64,000 nucleotides of DNA from Chryseobacterium sp. GTDB lineage: Bacteria; Bacteroidota; Bacteroidia; Flavobacteriales; Weeksellaceae. The notes under the pieces were generated by a model. It searched no databases. It was given only the letters and a program-made list of their open reading frames with translations, and had not been told where the DNA came from. Positions 51,958 to 60,605 of this stretch are shown here, in pieces. The DNA is taken from positions 1-64,000 of the forward strand of contig JAITMC010000013.1 in NCBI GenBank assembly GCA_031277615.1, in the 5' to 3' direction. How positions within the stretch are numbered: the first letter of the stretch is position 1; each line of letters starts with the position of its first letter. The translations under genes and the position numbers were made by a program.

Positions 51958-53517
51958 TTAAACAACTCTTAAATACTGCTTATCTTTCACCATCCACAAC
52001 CCGATGAACGTCAGTAAGCCGTTAAGAACAATCAGTTCTACTCCGATTCTGTAGTCTGTGTAAGACGTCACCGCCATATTGATCAGGTAGGTAAGAACCG
52101 GCGCTAAAAGCGTAACCGTAAGAATAGAATATTTTTTGGAAATCTTGAATTTGGTGAAGATTCCGAAGGCAAAAAGTCCCAGAAGCGGTCCGTAAGTGTA
52201 GCCGGCAACTTCCATGATGAGGTATACGATTGATTTATCATTCAGCGCTTTGAAAATCATAATCAGAAGAAAGAACACCACTGTGAAGGTTAGGTGAACC
52301 TTCATCCGCAGGCTTTTTTTCTCTTTTTCAGTTTTCGTTGTATCTTCATTAAGGTTTAAAAGATCTACGCAATATGAACTCGTTACGGCTGTTAAAGCAC
52401 CGTCAGCAGAAGGGAATAATGCCGAAATCAGTCCAATGATAAAGATCACGGAAATAATCATCGGGAAATGTCCCTGAAGCGATAAAGCCGGAAACAGATC
52501 ATCTCCCATGATATTTTTGATCTCTCCCGCAGAATCTTTGAATCCGAAGATATTCGTAACCGTTTCACCGGTAATCTGCCCATATTCTGCACCGTTTTGC
52601 AGCGCAAAAAGATAAAGAAGACCTCCTAAAAACAGGAAAGCAAGATTCACAAAAAGAAGAGTTCCTGCAAACGTCAGCATATTCTTCTTTGAATTTTTCA
52701 GGTTGTCCACGGAAATATTTTTCTGCATCATTTCCTGGTCCAGTCCTGTCATGGCGATCGTAATAAAGATTCCTCCGATAATCGTTTTCAGGAAAAATGT
52801 CTTGGAATTGGGATCAGAATTGATGAAATGTGTATAATTTTTCTGTTCCAGGATAGTATAGGCCTCGCCGAAAGATAAGTTCAGGTTGGAAAGAATATAA
52901 ACAATACAGGCGATCAGACTGATGATCATAAACGAGGTCTGCAGCGTATCCGTAATAACGATGGTCTTCACACCCCCTTCAAAGGTGTATAAAAGAACCA
53001 TCAGCAGAAGAACAAGAGCTGTCACCCAAAACGGTACTCCAAGACCTTCAAGCAAAAATATCTGTAAAACATTCACTACCAGATAAAGTCGGGCAGTAGC
53101 ACCGATCGCCCGGGAAATAATAAAAAATATGGATCCTATTTTATGAGCTTCCACATTGAATCTTTTTCCCAGATAAGTATAAATGGAAGTCAGGTTCATT
53201 TTGTAGTAAAGCGGAAGCAGGATGGCAGCAACGATGAAATACCCGATGAAGAATCCAATCACCATCATATAATATTCAAAGCCTCCGAAAATATACTCCG
53301 TACCGGTCATTTTGCCAACCGTTCCGGGAACCGAGATAAAAGTAACCCCGCTTAAACTGGTGCCTATCATCCCGAATGCCACCAGCCACCATTTACTTTT
53401 CTTATTACCGATAAAAAAAGACTGGTTGTCGGAATTTCTGCTGGTGAAATAAGAGATTACCAAAAGTCCTACAAAATAGATGAAAACAAATAGCAAAAGG
53501 ATGGTTCCTGGATTCAT
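51958..53517 (-). CDS. Sodium:solute symporter (SSS family)
   Basis: A 519-residue inner-membrane transporter of the LeuT fold with about 13 helices. TSLSGVTFISVPG near residue 54 and GLISALFPSADGALTAVTSSYCVDL near 355-380 are typical SSS segments for Na+ and substrate sites. The substrate (sugar, sialic acid, amino acid or similar) cannot be told. It is 27 nt upstream of the GDSL hydrolase gene, which suggests use of a product released by that enzyme. Confidence 0.9.
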   Translation of the reverse strand: MNPGTILLLFVFIYFVGLLVISYFTSRNSDNQSFFIGNKKSKWWLVAFGMIGTSLSGVTFISVPGTVGKMTGTEYIFGGFEYYMMVIGFFIGYFIVAAILLPLYYKMNLTSIYTYLGKRFNVEAHKIGSIFFIISRAIGATARLYLVVNVLQIFLLEGLGVPFWVTALVLLLMVLLYTFEGGVKTIVITDTLQTSFMIISLIACIVYILSNLNLSFGEAYTILEQKNYTHFINSDPNSKTFFLKTIIGGIFITIAMTGLDQEMMQKNISVDNLKNSKKNMLTFAGTLLFVNLAFLFLGGLLYLFALQNGAEYGQITGETVTNIFGFKDSAGEIKNIMGDDLFPALSLQGHFPMIISVIFIIGLISALFPSADGALTAVTSSYCVDLLNLNEDTTKTEKEKKSLRMKVHLTFTVVFFLLIMIFKALNDKSIVYLIMEVAGYTYGPLLGLFAFGIFTKFKISKKYSILTVTLLAPVLTYLINMAVTSYTDYRIGVELIVLNGLLTFIGLWMVKDKQYLRVV

Positions 53518-53565
53518 GCTTAATTTTTAAATTTTAGCAAATATAGTTTTTTTCTGTACTGCCTA

Positions 53566-53603
53566 AAAAGAAAAACCTTCCGGAACGAAACATCCGGAAG
53601 GTT
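53566..53603 (-). terminator. Rho-independent terminator of the yjdI-osmC-yjdJ operon
   Basis: On the minus strand a perfect 10-bp stem (53603-53594 with 53583-53574), 10-nt loop and a T-rich tail; 24 nt after the last stop. Confidence 0.8.
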
Positions 53604-53627
53604 GTATGGTAAGGACAGAAATGAATA

Positions 53628-53915
53628 CTAATTCACTAAAACATCCTGCAGCTCTTCACTTTTCTGAAAACTTGCCTTGGCAAAAGGACAGAGAGGAATG
53701 ATTTTTTTACCGTTTTTTCTTGCAAAATCCACTGCTGCCAGAAGCATTTCTTTACCTACACCTTTTCCGTTGTAGGCTTCTTCCACTTCCGTATGGTCAA
53801 TGATAAATCGTTCTTCTCCGGCCCAGGTGTATGTCATCGTTCCTGCGCGTCTTCCATCTATGAAAGCTTCAAAACTTCCGTGTTTTTCGTCGTTGTTTTG
53901 TTTTACTTCGATCAT
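53628..53915 (-). CDS. YjdJ-like GNAT N-acetyltransferase
   Basis: A 95-residue minimal GNAT protein. The acetyl-CoA-binding segment VEEAYNGKGVGKEMLLAAVDFAR is at about residues 41-63, followed by KKIIPLCPFAKASFQK with the conserved CP motif. The layout is that of the YjdJ/Gtt1-like short acetyltransferases. It starts 1 nt after the OsmC-family stop. Confidence 0.85.
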   Translation of the reverse strand: MIEVKQNNDEKHGSFEAFIDGRRAGTMTYTWAGEERFIIDHTEVEEAYNGKGVGKEMLLAAVDFARKNGKKIIPLCPFAKASFQKSEELQDVLVN

Positions 53916-53916
53916 G

Positions 53917-54312
53917 TTATGAGAATTTAGTTAGTATTTCTATATCGTTGGTTAATATTTTGTGAACCGGGCAGGCATCTGCAATTGTATGAAGCCTTTT
54001 CATCTGGTCGTCATCCAGAATTCCTTCAAAACTGATATCTCTCTTGAATATTGCTCTTTTGGTAAGCGGGAAATTTTCAAGCTCCACTTCCACATGAATG
54101 TTTTCCACATCCCATTCCTTTCTTTCGATGTACATTCTCAGTGTTGCTGCCGTACAGCTGGCCAGAGAGGTCGCAAGGATTTCCATGGGGTTGAAACCTT
54201 TGTTCTGCCCGCCTTTATCTACAGGCTCATCAGTAATGATCCGGTTTTCACCTGCCGTTACTTCAGTATAATATTTTGTTTTTCCTAAACTTGCTTTTAC
54301 GGTTACCGCCAT
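53917..54312 (-). CDS. OsmC family peroxiredoxin-like protein
   Basis: A 131-residue OsmC/Ohr-type thiol protein. FNPMEILATSLASCTAATLRMY at about residues 46-67 has the first catalytic Cys, and IADACPVHKILTN near 110-122 the second. Members reduce organic hydroperoxides or act on reactive electrophiles. ATG at 54312 overlaps the stop of the preceding gene (TAATG). The longer frame to 54357 is within that gene and was rejected. Confidence 0.9.
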   Translation of the reverse strand: MAVTVKASLGKTKYYTEVTAGENRIITDEPVDKGGQNKGFNPMEILATSLASCTAATLRMYIERKEWDVENIHVEVELENFPLTKRAIFKRDISFEGILDDDQMKRLHTIADACPVHKILTNDIEILTKFS

Positions 54313-54530
54313 TATTGTTTTGTATTGAATTGATAACTTAATGCGCCTGAAGGGCATTGGTCGATCTGATTTTTAAGTTCCTCCGGACTTGCATTCTCCG
54401 CCTGGATCCAGGGTCTTTCCTTCGGATGGTAAACTTTGGGCAGCAATTTTACGCAGACTGCCGAGTGGATACACTTTTTAGGCTGCCAGATAACTGTAAT
54501 ACTGCCGTTGGGATATTCGTGTGTTTCCAT
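54312..54530 (-). CDS. YjdI-like (4Fe-4S) mono-cluster protein
   Basis: A 72-residue protein with VIWQPKKCIHSAVCVKLLP (two Cys) at about residues 14-32, PWIQAENASPEEL, and IDQCPSGALSYQ (third Cys) near the end. This is the YjdI family, often fused or adjacent to GNAT or CDGSH proteins. It heads a three-gene operon with OsmC and the YjdJ-like acetyltransferase, all overlapping or 1 nt apart. Confidence 0.88.
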   Translation of the reverse strand: METHEYPNGSITVIWQPKKCIHSAVCVKLLPKVYHPKERPWIQAENASPEELKNQIDQCPSGALSYQFNTKQ

Positions 54531-54746
54531 ATTGATGTTCTTTTAAATGATTTTCGGTTTTTCATCCGGAATCCGTCCTATGAGAGCCGCGGTTTCATAA
54601 AAGCCTATGGCAATATAAGCATAAAAAAATAAAAAGTCCGTTTCATGACCATGAATTATGATGAGAACTTACATTTTAAACAGACCATTTCGTTTTTCTG
54701 AATTTCAGATTAATATTGAAAATCCATAGGCCCGTTTTACTGTTTT

Positions 54747-55286
54747 TTATGCCGGATTCTGAACTTCTTTTTTAAAATTTTCTATCTTACCTTTCAGCTC
54801 ACTGAGCATATCCGGATTGATAACACCACTTTCCAGATCAAAATTTTCATAAAATTTAGACAGCGAAAACGTATCTTTAATATCCGCTCCAAACTGAGGG
54901 AAAAAGGTTTTTGCCGTATTCATCACATTGCCGCCGCCATAGCCTCCCGGAGAAGTACTCATCAGCAGCATCGGCTTGTTCTGGAATACTTTTACATTGA
55001 TTCTTGAAGCCCAGTCGAAGACATTTTTGAAAGCAGCACTGTAGGACCTGTTGTGCTCGGCAAGAGAACAGATAATGACATCACATTCCTCAATGACCTG
55101 CAAAAAACGGTGCGCTTCATCAGGAAATCCTTTTTTCTCAAGATCTACAGAAAAAACAGGCATACTGAAATCATTCAGATCTATGAAATTGATTTCCTCA
55201 TCCTGAAAGTCTTTCAGAACAAATTTTACCAGTTCCCGGTTGATGGAGGTGGAAGAAGTACTTCCTGCAAATGCTAATATTTTCAT
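54747..55286 (-). CDS. NADPH-dependent FMN reductase family protein
   Basis: A 179-residue flavodoxin-fold protein. The N-terminus ILAFAGSTSSTSINRELVKF provides the FMN phosphate loop; ICSLAEHNRSYSAAFKNVFDWASR at about 73-97 and MSTSPGGYGGGNV near 109-121 contact the isoalloxazine ring. Members reduce FMN, quinones, azo dyes or chromate. The gene is 21 nt downstream of a pirin gene on the same strand. Confidence 0.9.
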   Translation of the reverse strand: MKILAFAGSTSSTSINRELVKFVLKDFQDEEINFIDLNDFSMPVFSVDLEKKGFPDEAHRFLQVIEECDVIICSLAEHNRSYSAAFKNVFDWASRINVKVFQNKPMLLMSTSPGGYGGGNVMNTAKTFFPQFGADIKDTFSLSKFYENFDLESGVINPDMLSELKGKIENFKKEVQNPA

Positions 55287-55307
55287 GGTATATCGTTCCG
55301 GTCTGGT

Positions 55308-56207
55308 TTATTTTCGGTTTAAAATAGCTTTGGGAAGCGGTACGTACTCCTCTTCATCTCCCGGAACCAGCGGAAAAGCATCATGATTCTGGTCATTCCA
55401 GTTGACCTTAGCCTGATCAATCACTTCTTTATCCGAATTCACGAAGTTCCAGAAAATAAAACGCTCTTCATCAAAAGGCTCGCCCCCGAAAAGATACACG
55501 GTTCCGTTTTCGCTCATGTCAAACTCACAAAGCTTTGTATCTTTGGCAATCAACAGCTGTTTGGAGCCATAGGAATTTCCGTCGGTCGTTACCGTTCCAT
55601 CCAGCACATACATCGCAGCTTCACCATAAAGGTCTTTCCCGATGCTTATTTTCTTAGGGTCTTTGGTTTTGATCTCAATGAAAAACAGTTGGCTGTGAAC
55701 AGGCACCGCCGATTTTCTTCCGAATGCTTCCCCTGCAATTAATTTATACTGAATGCCATCCTCTTCCCATACAGGAATTTCATCCGCTTCAATATGGTGG
55801 AAAGTAGGCTCCGACTGTTCAAGATGTTTCGGAAGACCTACCCAGATCTGAAATCCGTGAAGCCTTTTATCACTGTGTCTTAAATATTCAGGAGTTCTTT
55901 CAGAGTGTACAACCCCTTTTCCGGCAGTCATCCAGTTAACGGCACCCGGTTTTATTTCAATAGCACTTCCAATGCTGTCTCTGTGGAAAATAGAGCCTTC
56001 CAGGAGATAGGTAAGCGTTGATAATCCGATATGCGGATGCGGAGGAACATCCAGGTTCTGGTAATCTTTAAGCTCAGAAGGTCCCATGTGGTCAATAAAA
56101 ACGAAAGGTCCTACCGCTCTCTTTTCACGGAAAGGAAGCAGTCTTCCCACCAGGAAATTTCCGATATCTGCAGCTTTTTCTTCTATGATAAGTCCGATAT
56201 TTGACAT
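55308..56207 (-). CDS. Pirin family protein (1)
   Basis: A 299-residue double-cupin pirin. The iron-binding residues of the N-terminal cupin are present: PHPHIGLSTLTY near residue 57 (two His) and GVVHSERTPE near 99-108 (His, Glu). Bacterial pirins include quercetinases and regulators of metabolic enzymes; role here not predictable. Clustered with an FMN reductase, a short GNAT protein and a second, divergent pirin. Confidence 0.9.
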   Translation of the reverse strand: MSNIGLIIEEKAADIGNFLVGRLLPFREKRAVGPFVFIDHMGPSELKDYQNLDVPPHPHIGLSTLTYLLEGSIFHRDSIGSAIEIKPGAVNWMTAGKGVVHSERTPEYLRHSDKRLHGFQIWVGLPKHLEQSEPTFHHIEADEIPVWEEDGIQYKLIAGEAFGRKSAVPVHSQLFFIEIKTKDPKKISIGKDLYGEAAMYVLDGTVTTDGNSYGSKQLLIAKDTKLCEFDMSENGTVYLFGGEPFDEERFIFWNFVNSDKEVIDQAKVNWNDQNHDAFPLVPGDEEEYVPLPKAILNRK

Positions 56208-56258
56208 AATAAGGTAAATGTTTTTTTAGTTGTTGATTGATGTCTGGCTGAATCTGAT

Positions 56259-56570
56259 TTAAAGTTTATCGTATCCGTTGAACTTTTCATCCACAATACG
56301 TTTCCACTCAGGGTGTTTTTGGATATACGCAAAAACATACGGACAGTATGGAAGAAGCTTTTTGCCCTGCTCCTCAATATAAACCAATGTTTTTTCAACA
56401 ACGGCAGCAGCGGCACCGGTTCCTGCCAGCTCAGGCTCGGCTTCCGTGTGGATTAGAGCAATCTGGTGGCTTGTTTCACGGTAATCAATAAAAGCGAAAT
56501 GTCCGTTCACTTCTATTTCAAATCTTTTTTCGGTCTTTACAAGCGGTATGTTTTCAAATTCAGGTTTCAT
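56259..56570 (-). CDS. YjdJ-like GNAT N-acetyltransferase (2)
   Basis: A 103-residue short GNAT protein. AEPELAGTGAAAAVVEKTLVYIEEQGKKLLPYCPYVFAYIQKHPEW is represented by AGTGAAAAVVEKTL (cofactor loop, about 49-62) and LPYCPYVFAYI (CP motif, about 72-82). The same type as the gene at 53628, with which it shares little beyond the fold motifs. It lies 51 nt upstream of the first pirin gene. Confidence 0.85.
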   Translation of the reverse strand: MKPEFENIPLVKTEKRFEIEVNGHFAFIDYRETSHQIALIHTEAEPELAGTGAAAAVVEKTLVYIEEQGKKLLPYCPYVFAYIQKHPEWKRIVDEKFNGYDKL

Positions 56571-56766
56571 AAATGATGGTTTTTGGTAAGGTTATACATG
56601 AATAAAAGATGTTTTTACGATTTGAAACTGCCTGCTAAACCTTACAGCTCTTTCAAACGATAAGGTTTAGCCGGATAGCAGTATCATTTTATCCTTTAGT
56701 CAATAGAATAATAAATTAAAGTTAATAAAAAAGGAATAATTAAAGATTAAGATAAACTTAAATCTG

Positions 56767-57642
56767 TTAATCTTCCAGATATCCGAACTTGCCGGTATTG
56801 AAGTCTTCAAAAGCCTGCATGATTTCCTCTCTGGAATTCATTACAAAAGGCCCGTGAGGATAAATCGGTTCGCTGATAGGTTCCCCGCTGATGATAAGAA
56901 CAGTTGAATCTTCCTGAGCTTCAATGCTGAAAGTCTCGCCTTCATTTTTGAATAATGCCAGATGATCTCCGGAAACTTTCTCCTCACCATTGATGATCAT
57001 GCTTCCTTCAATAACCAGAGCAGCCGTGTTGAAATGAGCCGGAAAACTGAATTCGGCTTTACCGCCGGCTTTCAATTTTGCATTCATCATATTCACAGGA
57101 GTAAAAGTTTCGGCAGGACCGGTATGTCCGTTGTATGCTCCGGCAATGATTTCCACCCATCCGTTATCTCCCAGATCTACACGCTCCATTGCTGAATGCT
57201 CAATAGCCTGATATTTTGGAGTACTCATTTTATCTTTTGCCGGAAGGTTTACCCAAAGCTGTACCATCTGAAAGATTCCGCCTTTTTTAGACCATTCCGT
57301 TTCATGATATTCTTTGTGAAGAACGCCTCTGGCAGCAGTCATCCACTGCACGTCGCCTTCCCCGATAATTCCGCCGCCGCCGGCACTGTCATGATGTTCT
57401 ACTTTGCCCTGATAAGCGATGGTTACGGTTTCAAAACCTCTGTGAGGGTGAACACCTACGCCCCGGGGACGGTCGGAACCGTTAAAATGAAACTTTGAAT
57501 TGTAATCCAGCATAATAAAAGGATCCATTCTTTTCATGTCCAGTCCGTGTGCTCCCGGAATAAAATTATGAACTCTAAAACCGTCGCCTACAAAATGCGC
57601 AGGTCTTGGAGATACTACGATTTCTACTTTTTTAGTTGCCAT
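56767..57642 (-). CDS. Pirin family protein (2)
   Basis: A 291-residue pirin with the metal ligands in VGVHPHRGFETVTI near residue 63-75 and RGVLHKEYHE near 108-117. It differs clearly from the first pirin. A TACTTTTG box precedes the start. It stands 196 nt upstream of the GNAT gene, and so may be transcribed separately. Confidence 0.92.
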   Translation of the reverse strand: MATKKVEIVVSPRPAHFVGDGFRVHNFIPGAHGLDMKRMDPFIMLDYNSKFHFNGSDRPRGVGVHPHRGFETVTIAYQGKVEHHDSAGGGGIIGEGDVQWMTAARGVLHKEYHETEWSKKGGIFQMVQLWVNLPAKDKMSTPKYQAIEHSAMERVDLGDNGWVEIIAGAYNGHTGPAETFTPVNMMNAKLKAGGKAEFSFPAHFNTAALVIEGSMIINGEEKVSGDHLALFKNEGETFSIEAQEDSTVLIISGEPISEPIYPHGPFVMNSREEIMQAFEDFNTGKFGYLED

Positions 57643-57663
57643 AATATTGTTGATTTATGTAAA

Positions 57664-57671
57664 CAAAAGTA
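57664..57671 (-). promoter_or_regulatory. Candidate -7 box for pirin 2
   Basis: TACTTTTG on the minus strand fits TAnnTTTG; 22 nt before the ATG at 57642. Confidence 0.45.
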
Positions 57672-57901
57672 CAACACCCAAAAAACAGGTGCATTGATCT
57701 GTGATAAGTTCGGTTGAAAACAGACTGAAAAGGGGAAAATGATATAGGATGCCTGAAGAGGGATGATATGAAAGCCAAAGAATAGCTATGCGTCATTTAA
57801 CCAGACCGAGTAATGATAACTGAAAGTTACTTCCGGCACCCTTTCCTCCAGCTTCCAGCCTTTTAGCTCCTCAATTCTTAAAGATCTCAATATTGTCAAA
57901 A

Positions 57902-59305
57902 TTATTCCTCCTTCGATTTCATATTTTTTCCATCCGAAATATGCAGCCTCCTGAATACAAACCCTGAGAGGATCGTCAATATTCCTACCGTAAGAAAAGT
58001 ATATCTGAACGCATTATGGGTTTCTCCCTGAATGAGATCTGAATTTTCAAAAAGTTTTAAAACAATTAGTCCGAAAGCAATTCCGAAGCCGATAGCCAGC
58101 TGCTGGTTGACCGATATCAACGAGTTTCCACTGCTGGTCTGGAAATTTCTGAGATCGGCAATAGAAATGGTATTCATCGAGGTAAACTGAATAGAGTTGA
58201 AAAATCCTAATACGGCAATGATCGGTACAAACCAGTATAAAGAAGTATGAATATCCGGAATCGCCAGAAGGCAGATCAGTGTCCCGATGATAAAAGTATT
58301 GATCATAAGGGTCTGACGGTAGCCATAGCGGTCCAGAATCCTGATCACCGAAGATTTTCCGAAGATAGCCGTTAAAGCCATCGGAGCAATAATCCATCCG
58401 GAAGTTACCGCCGACTGTTTATACGCAATCTGGATCATGAGCGGCAGCAGTAGCGGAACAGAACTGATTCCCAGACGGGTCGCCAGATTTCCTACAATGC
58501 CTACCCGGAACGTTCTCACCTGGAATAAATTTAAAGGGAAAATAGGATTTCCCTCTCTTTTGGCATGTTTGTAATAATAATACAGGAATAAAAATCCTAA
58601 AATAAAGATCATAAGAACCGGGCTGATATTCTGCATATCACCGAATAATTCCAGAGAGACCGAAAGCAGAAGCGAGGCTGCTGCAAAAATTAAAAATCCT
58701 TTAAGATCGAAATCCACATCATTGGATTTATAATCCGGCATGAACTTTAAGCCCAGGATAATTCCTAAAATTCCTATCGGAATATTGATTAAAAAGATCC
58801 AGTGCCACGACAGATAATCTACCATATAACCGCCTACCAGAGGCCCGAGTACAGGTCCGATAAGAGCCGGGATAATGGCGAAATTCATGGCTTTCAGCAG
58901 TTCGTTTTTATCAAAGGTTTTAATCAGGGCGAGTTTTCCAACTGGGGTCATCAGACTTCCTCCAACACCCTGGATGACTCTTGATATTACAAGATGGGTC
59001 AGGTTTTGGGATAACGAACAGAATAAAGAGCCGAGACTGAAAAGGACCAGTGAAAATATAAATATCTTTCGCGTCCCGAACCGGTCAGCCAGGAATCCGC
59101 TGGCAGGCATGAAAACGGCCAATGTAAGAACATAGCTGATGATGGCGTTCTGCATGTTCAGCGGCGATTCATTCAGATCTTTGGCGATGGAAGGGAGCGA
59201 TGTATTCAGGATCGTGGAATCCAGCATCTGCATAAAAATAGCGGTCGCCAGGATCAGCGGAAGAATCTTCTTGATAGAGGTCTGTTGCGGGCTTAATTCT
59301 GTCAT
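57902..59305 (-). CDS. DHA2 family MFS exporter
   Basis: A 467-residue inner-membrane proton antiporter with 13-14 predicted helices. ILDSTILNTSLPSIAKDL-type motif D1 is seen as MLDSTILNTSLPSIA near residue 24, LADRFGTRKIF (motif A) near 72, RVIQGVGGSLMTPVGKLAL near 112 and PALIGPVLGPLVGGY (antiporter motif C) near 145. This is the EmrB/HsrA-like drug exporter group. No adaptor gene is adjacent, so it probably works alone. Confidence 0.92.
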   Translation of the reverse strand: MTELSPQQTSIKKILPLILATAIFMQMLDSTILNTSLPSIAKDLNESPLNMQNAIISYVLTLAVFMPASGFLADRFGTRKIFIFSLVLFSLGSLFCSLSQNLTHLVISRVIQGVGGSLMTPVGKLALIKTFDKNELLKAMNFAIIPALIGPVLGPLVGGYMVDYLSWHWIFLINIPIGILGIILGLKFMPDYKSNDVDFDLKGFLIFAAASLLLSVSLELFGDMQNISPVLMIFILGFLFLYYYYKHAKREGNPIFPLNLFQVRTFRVGIVGNLATRLGISSVPLLLPLMIQIAYKQSAVTSGWIIAPMALTAIFGKSSVIRILDRYGYRQTLMINTFIIGTLICLLAIPDIHTSLYWFVPIIAVLGFFNSIQFTSMNTISIADLRNFQTSSGNSLISVNQQLAIGFGIAFGLIVLKLFENSDLIQGETHNAFRYTFLTVGILTILSGFVFRRLHISDGKNMKSKEE

Positions 59306-59409
59306 TCTGTAGTGGCTGAAAGATCTGAAAAACTTCCAGGCTTATTTTATTTGAAGAAATGCTTGCTCTAAGCAATTTATTCTTTAGATAAAGAATTTAC
59401 CATAAAATT

Positions 59410-59443
59410 AAAAAAGTCCTGTGAATTTTCACAGGACTTTTTT
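59410..59443. terminator. Bidirectional terminator
   Basis: A perfect stem of about 16 bp (59410-59425 with 59428-59443) that includes six A and six T at its base, so it reads as a terminator in both directions. It lies directly after the stop of the 59446 gene. Confidence 0.85.
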
Positions 59444-59445
59444 AA

Positions 59446-60258
59446 TTATTTTCTAGGTTTTTCTACCCCTTTCCATTCATCGCCGGCTTTTCTGTACTGG
59501 CTTAAAATATACGTTTTGAAATCCTTTGTTTTGTATTCAATGTTATCCGTATTCTGCTCAAACGGCATGATGTAATAGTAATCAACATCCGTCTTGTCAG
59601 ACTTATTCCCTTTTTTTACAGAAGGAACATATTTGGAAAACTTATAATTCGGAAGATACTGTCTTAATCTGGTATAGAACGCTTTATCCTCTTTTTCATT
59701 AGGAATGATATCTACGATACTGAAATCATCCTTTTTCTTATTGATCCACAGATAATAGGTTTTTTCCTCGCCTATATTTCTGTTCAGAGAGTTGAAGGCA
59801 AACAGTTCTTTCGGAACCAGTTCCTTGATCTTTTCGGGATCTACTTTAGTGTAATACTGTCCTTTAGAAGGATCTACATACGTTTCAAGGTTGTACATCA
59901 GTACGGAATTGTTCTCGAAATTCTTATTTTTGAAATACTGGTTCAAAGATAATTCTGCGGTAGCCCTCAATTCTTTACTCCTGTCGTCTAATTTTTTGGT
60001 AGGATTCTGTGGATTGACTTTTTTTACAAATTCATATAAAACAACCGGTTTTACATCTTTAAGGTGAGGATAGGTTTTCAGCTGTTCTGCCTTCATCAGC
60101 CAGTAAAACTGCTGGTAATAGTCATCTTTGTCCGCATCTTTTACACTCTTATAAGTCAGAGCAAGCTTTTTAGAATTTAAATATTTGCCATATTTTCCCT
60201 GTCCAAAAGCAAAACTGATGGATAATAAGGCCAATAAAACAGTAAGATTTCTTCTCAT
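59446..60258 (-). CDS. Hypothetical secreted protein
   Basis: A 270-residue exported protein with signal peptide MRRNLTVLLALLSISFAFGQ. The mature part is Lys- and Tyr-rich, alternating helices and strands (YYQQFYWLMKAEQLKTYPHLKDVKP, EEKTYYLWINKKKDDFSIVDIIPNE by their ends), without a type IX C-terminal domain I can recognise. The frame is open to 60288, but a TATATTTG box overlaps that ATG, so 60258 was chosen. Function unknown. Confidence 0.7.
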   Translation of the reverse strand: MRRNLTVLLALLSISFAFGQGKYGKYLNSKKLALTYKSVKDADKDDYYQQFYWLMKAEQLKTYPHLKDVKPVVLYEFVKKVNPQNPTKKLDDRSKELRATAELSLNQYFKNKNFENNSVLMYNLETYVDPSKGQYYTKVDPEKIKELVPKELFAFNSLNRNIGEEKTYYLWINKKKDDFSIVDIIPNEKEDKAFYTRLRQYLPNYKFSKYVPSVKKGNKSDKTDVDYYYIMPFEQNTDNIEYKTKDFKTYILSQYRKAGDEWKGVEKPRK

Positions 60259-60285
60259 TTTTTTATAATTGATATTTTCGTTTTC

Positions 60286-60293
60286 CAAATATA
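60286..60293 (-). promoter_or_regulatory. Candidate -7 box for the 60258 gene
   Basis: TATATTTG on the minus strand fits TAnnTTTG and lies 28 nt before the ATG at 60258, overlapping the alternative start at 60288. Confidence 0.5.
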
Positions 60294-60605
60294 ATTATTT
60301 ATTAGATAATATTTTTGATTGTCGGTTAAATTCTGTCGATATTGTTATTGTTAATTCAAAAGAAAATCCTGTATTGCTACAGGATTGATAAATACCAGAC
60401 ATCATATTTCTGCTTTAGAATATAAGTATTGGATGAAGCAATTGAATATTAGGAATGAAAATGAAATTTCTAATTATTTCTGAGTAAACTAAGTTTGGAT
60501 ATTCTTTGTAGTTTGTAATTCCATATTCCATTAATATTAAACATCATCATGGGCTCTATAACATTCCCACTCTCAAACTCTCAAACTCTCCAACCCCTCA
60601 AACTC
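60294..60605. other. Intergenic region of about 310 bp
   Basis: AT-rich, non-coding. The right end (about 60569-60605) has a degenerate CTCAAACT repeat of four units just after the asnB stop. No clear terminator hairpin was seen for asnB. Confidence 0.5.
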
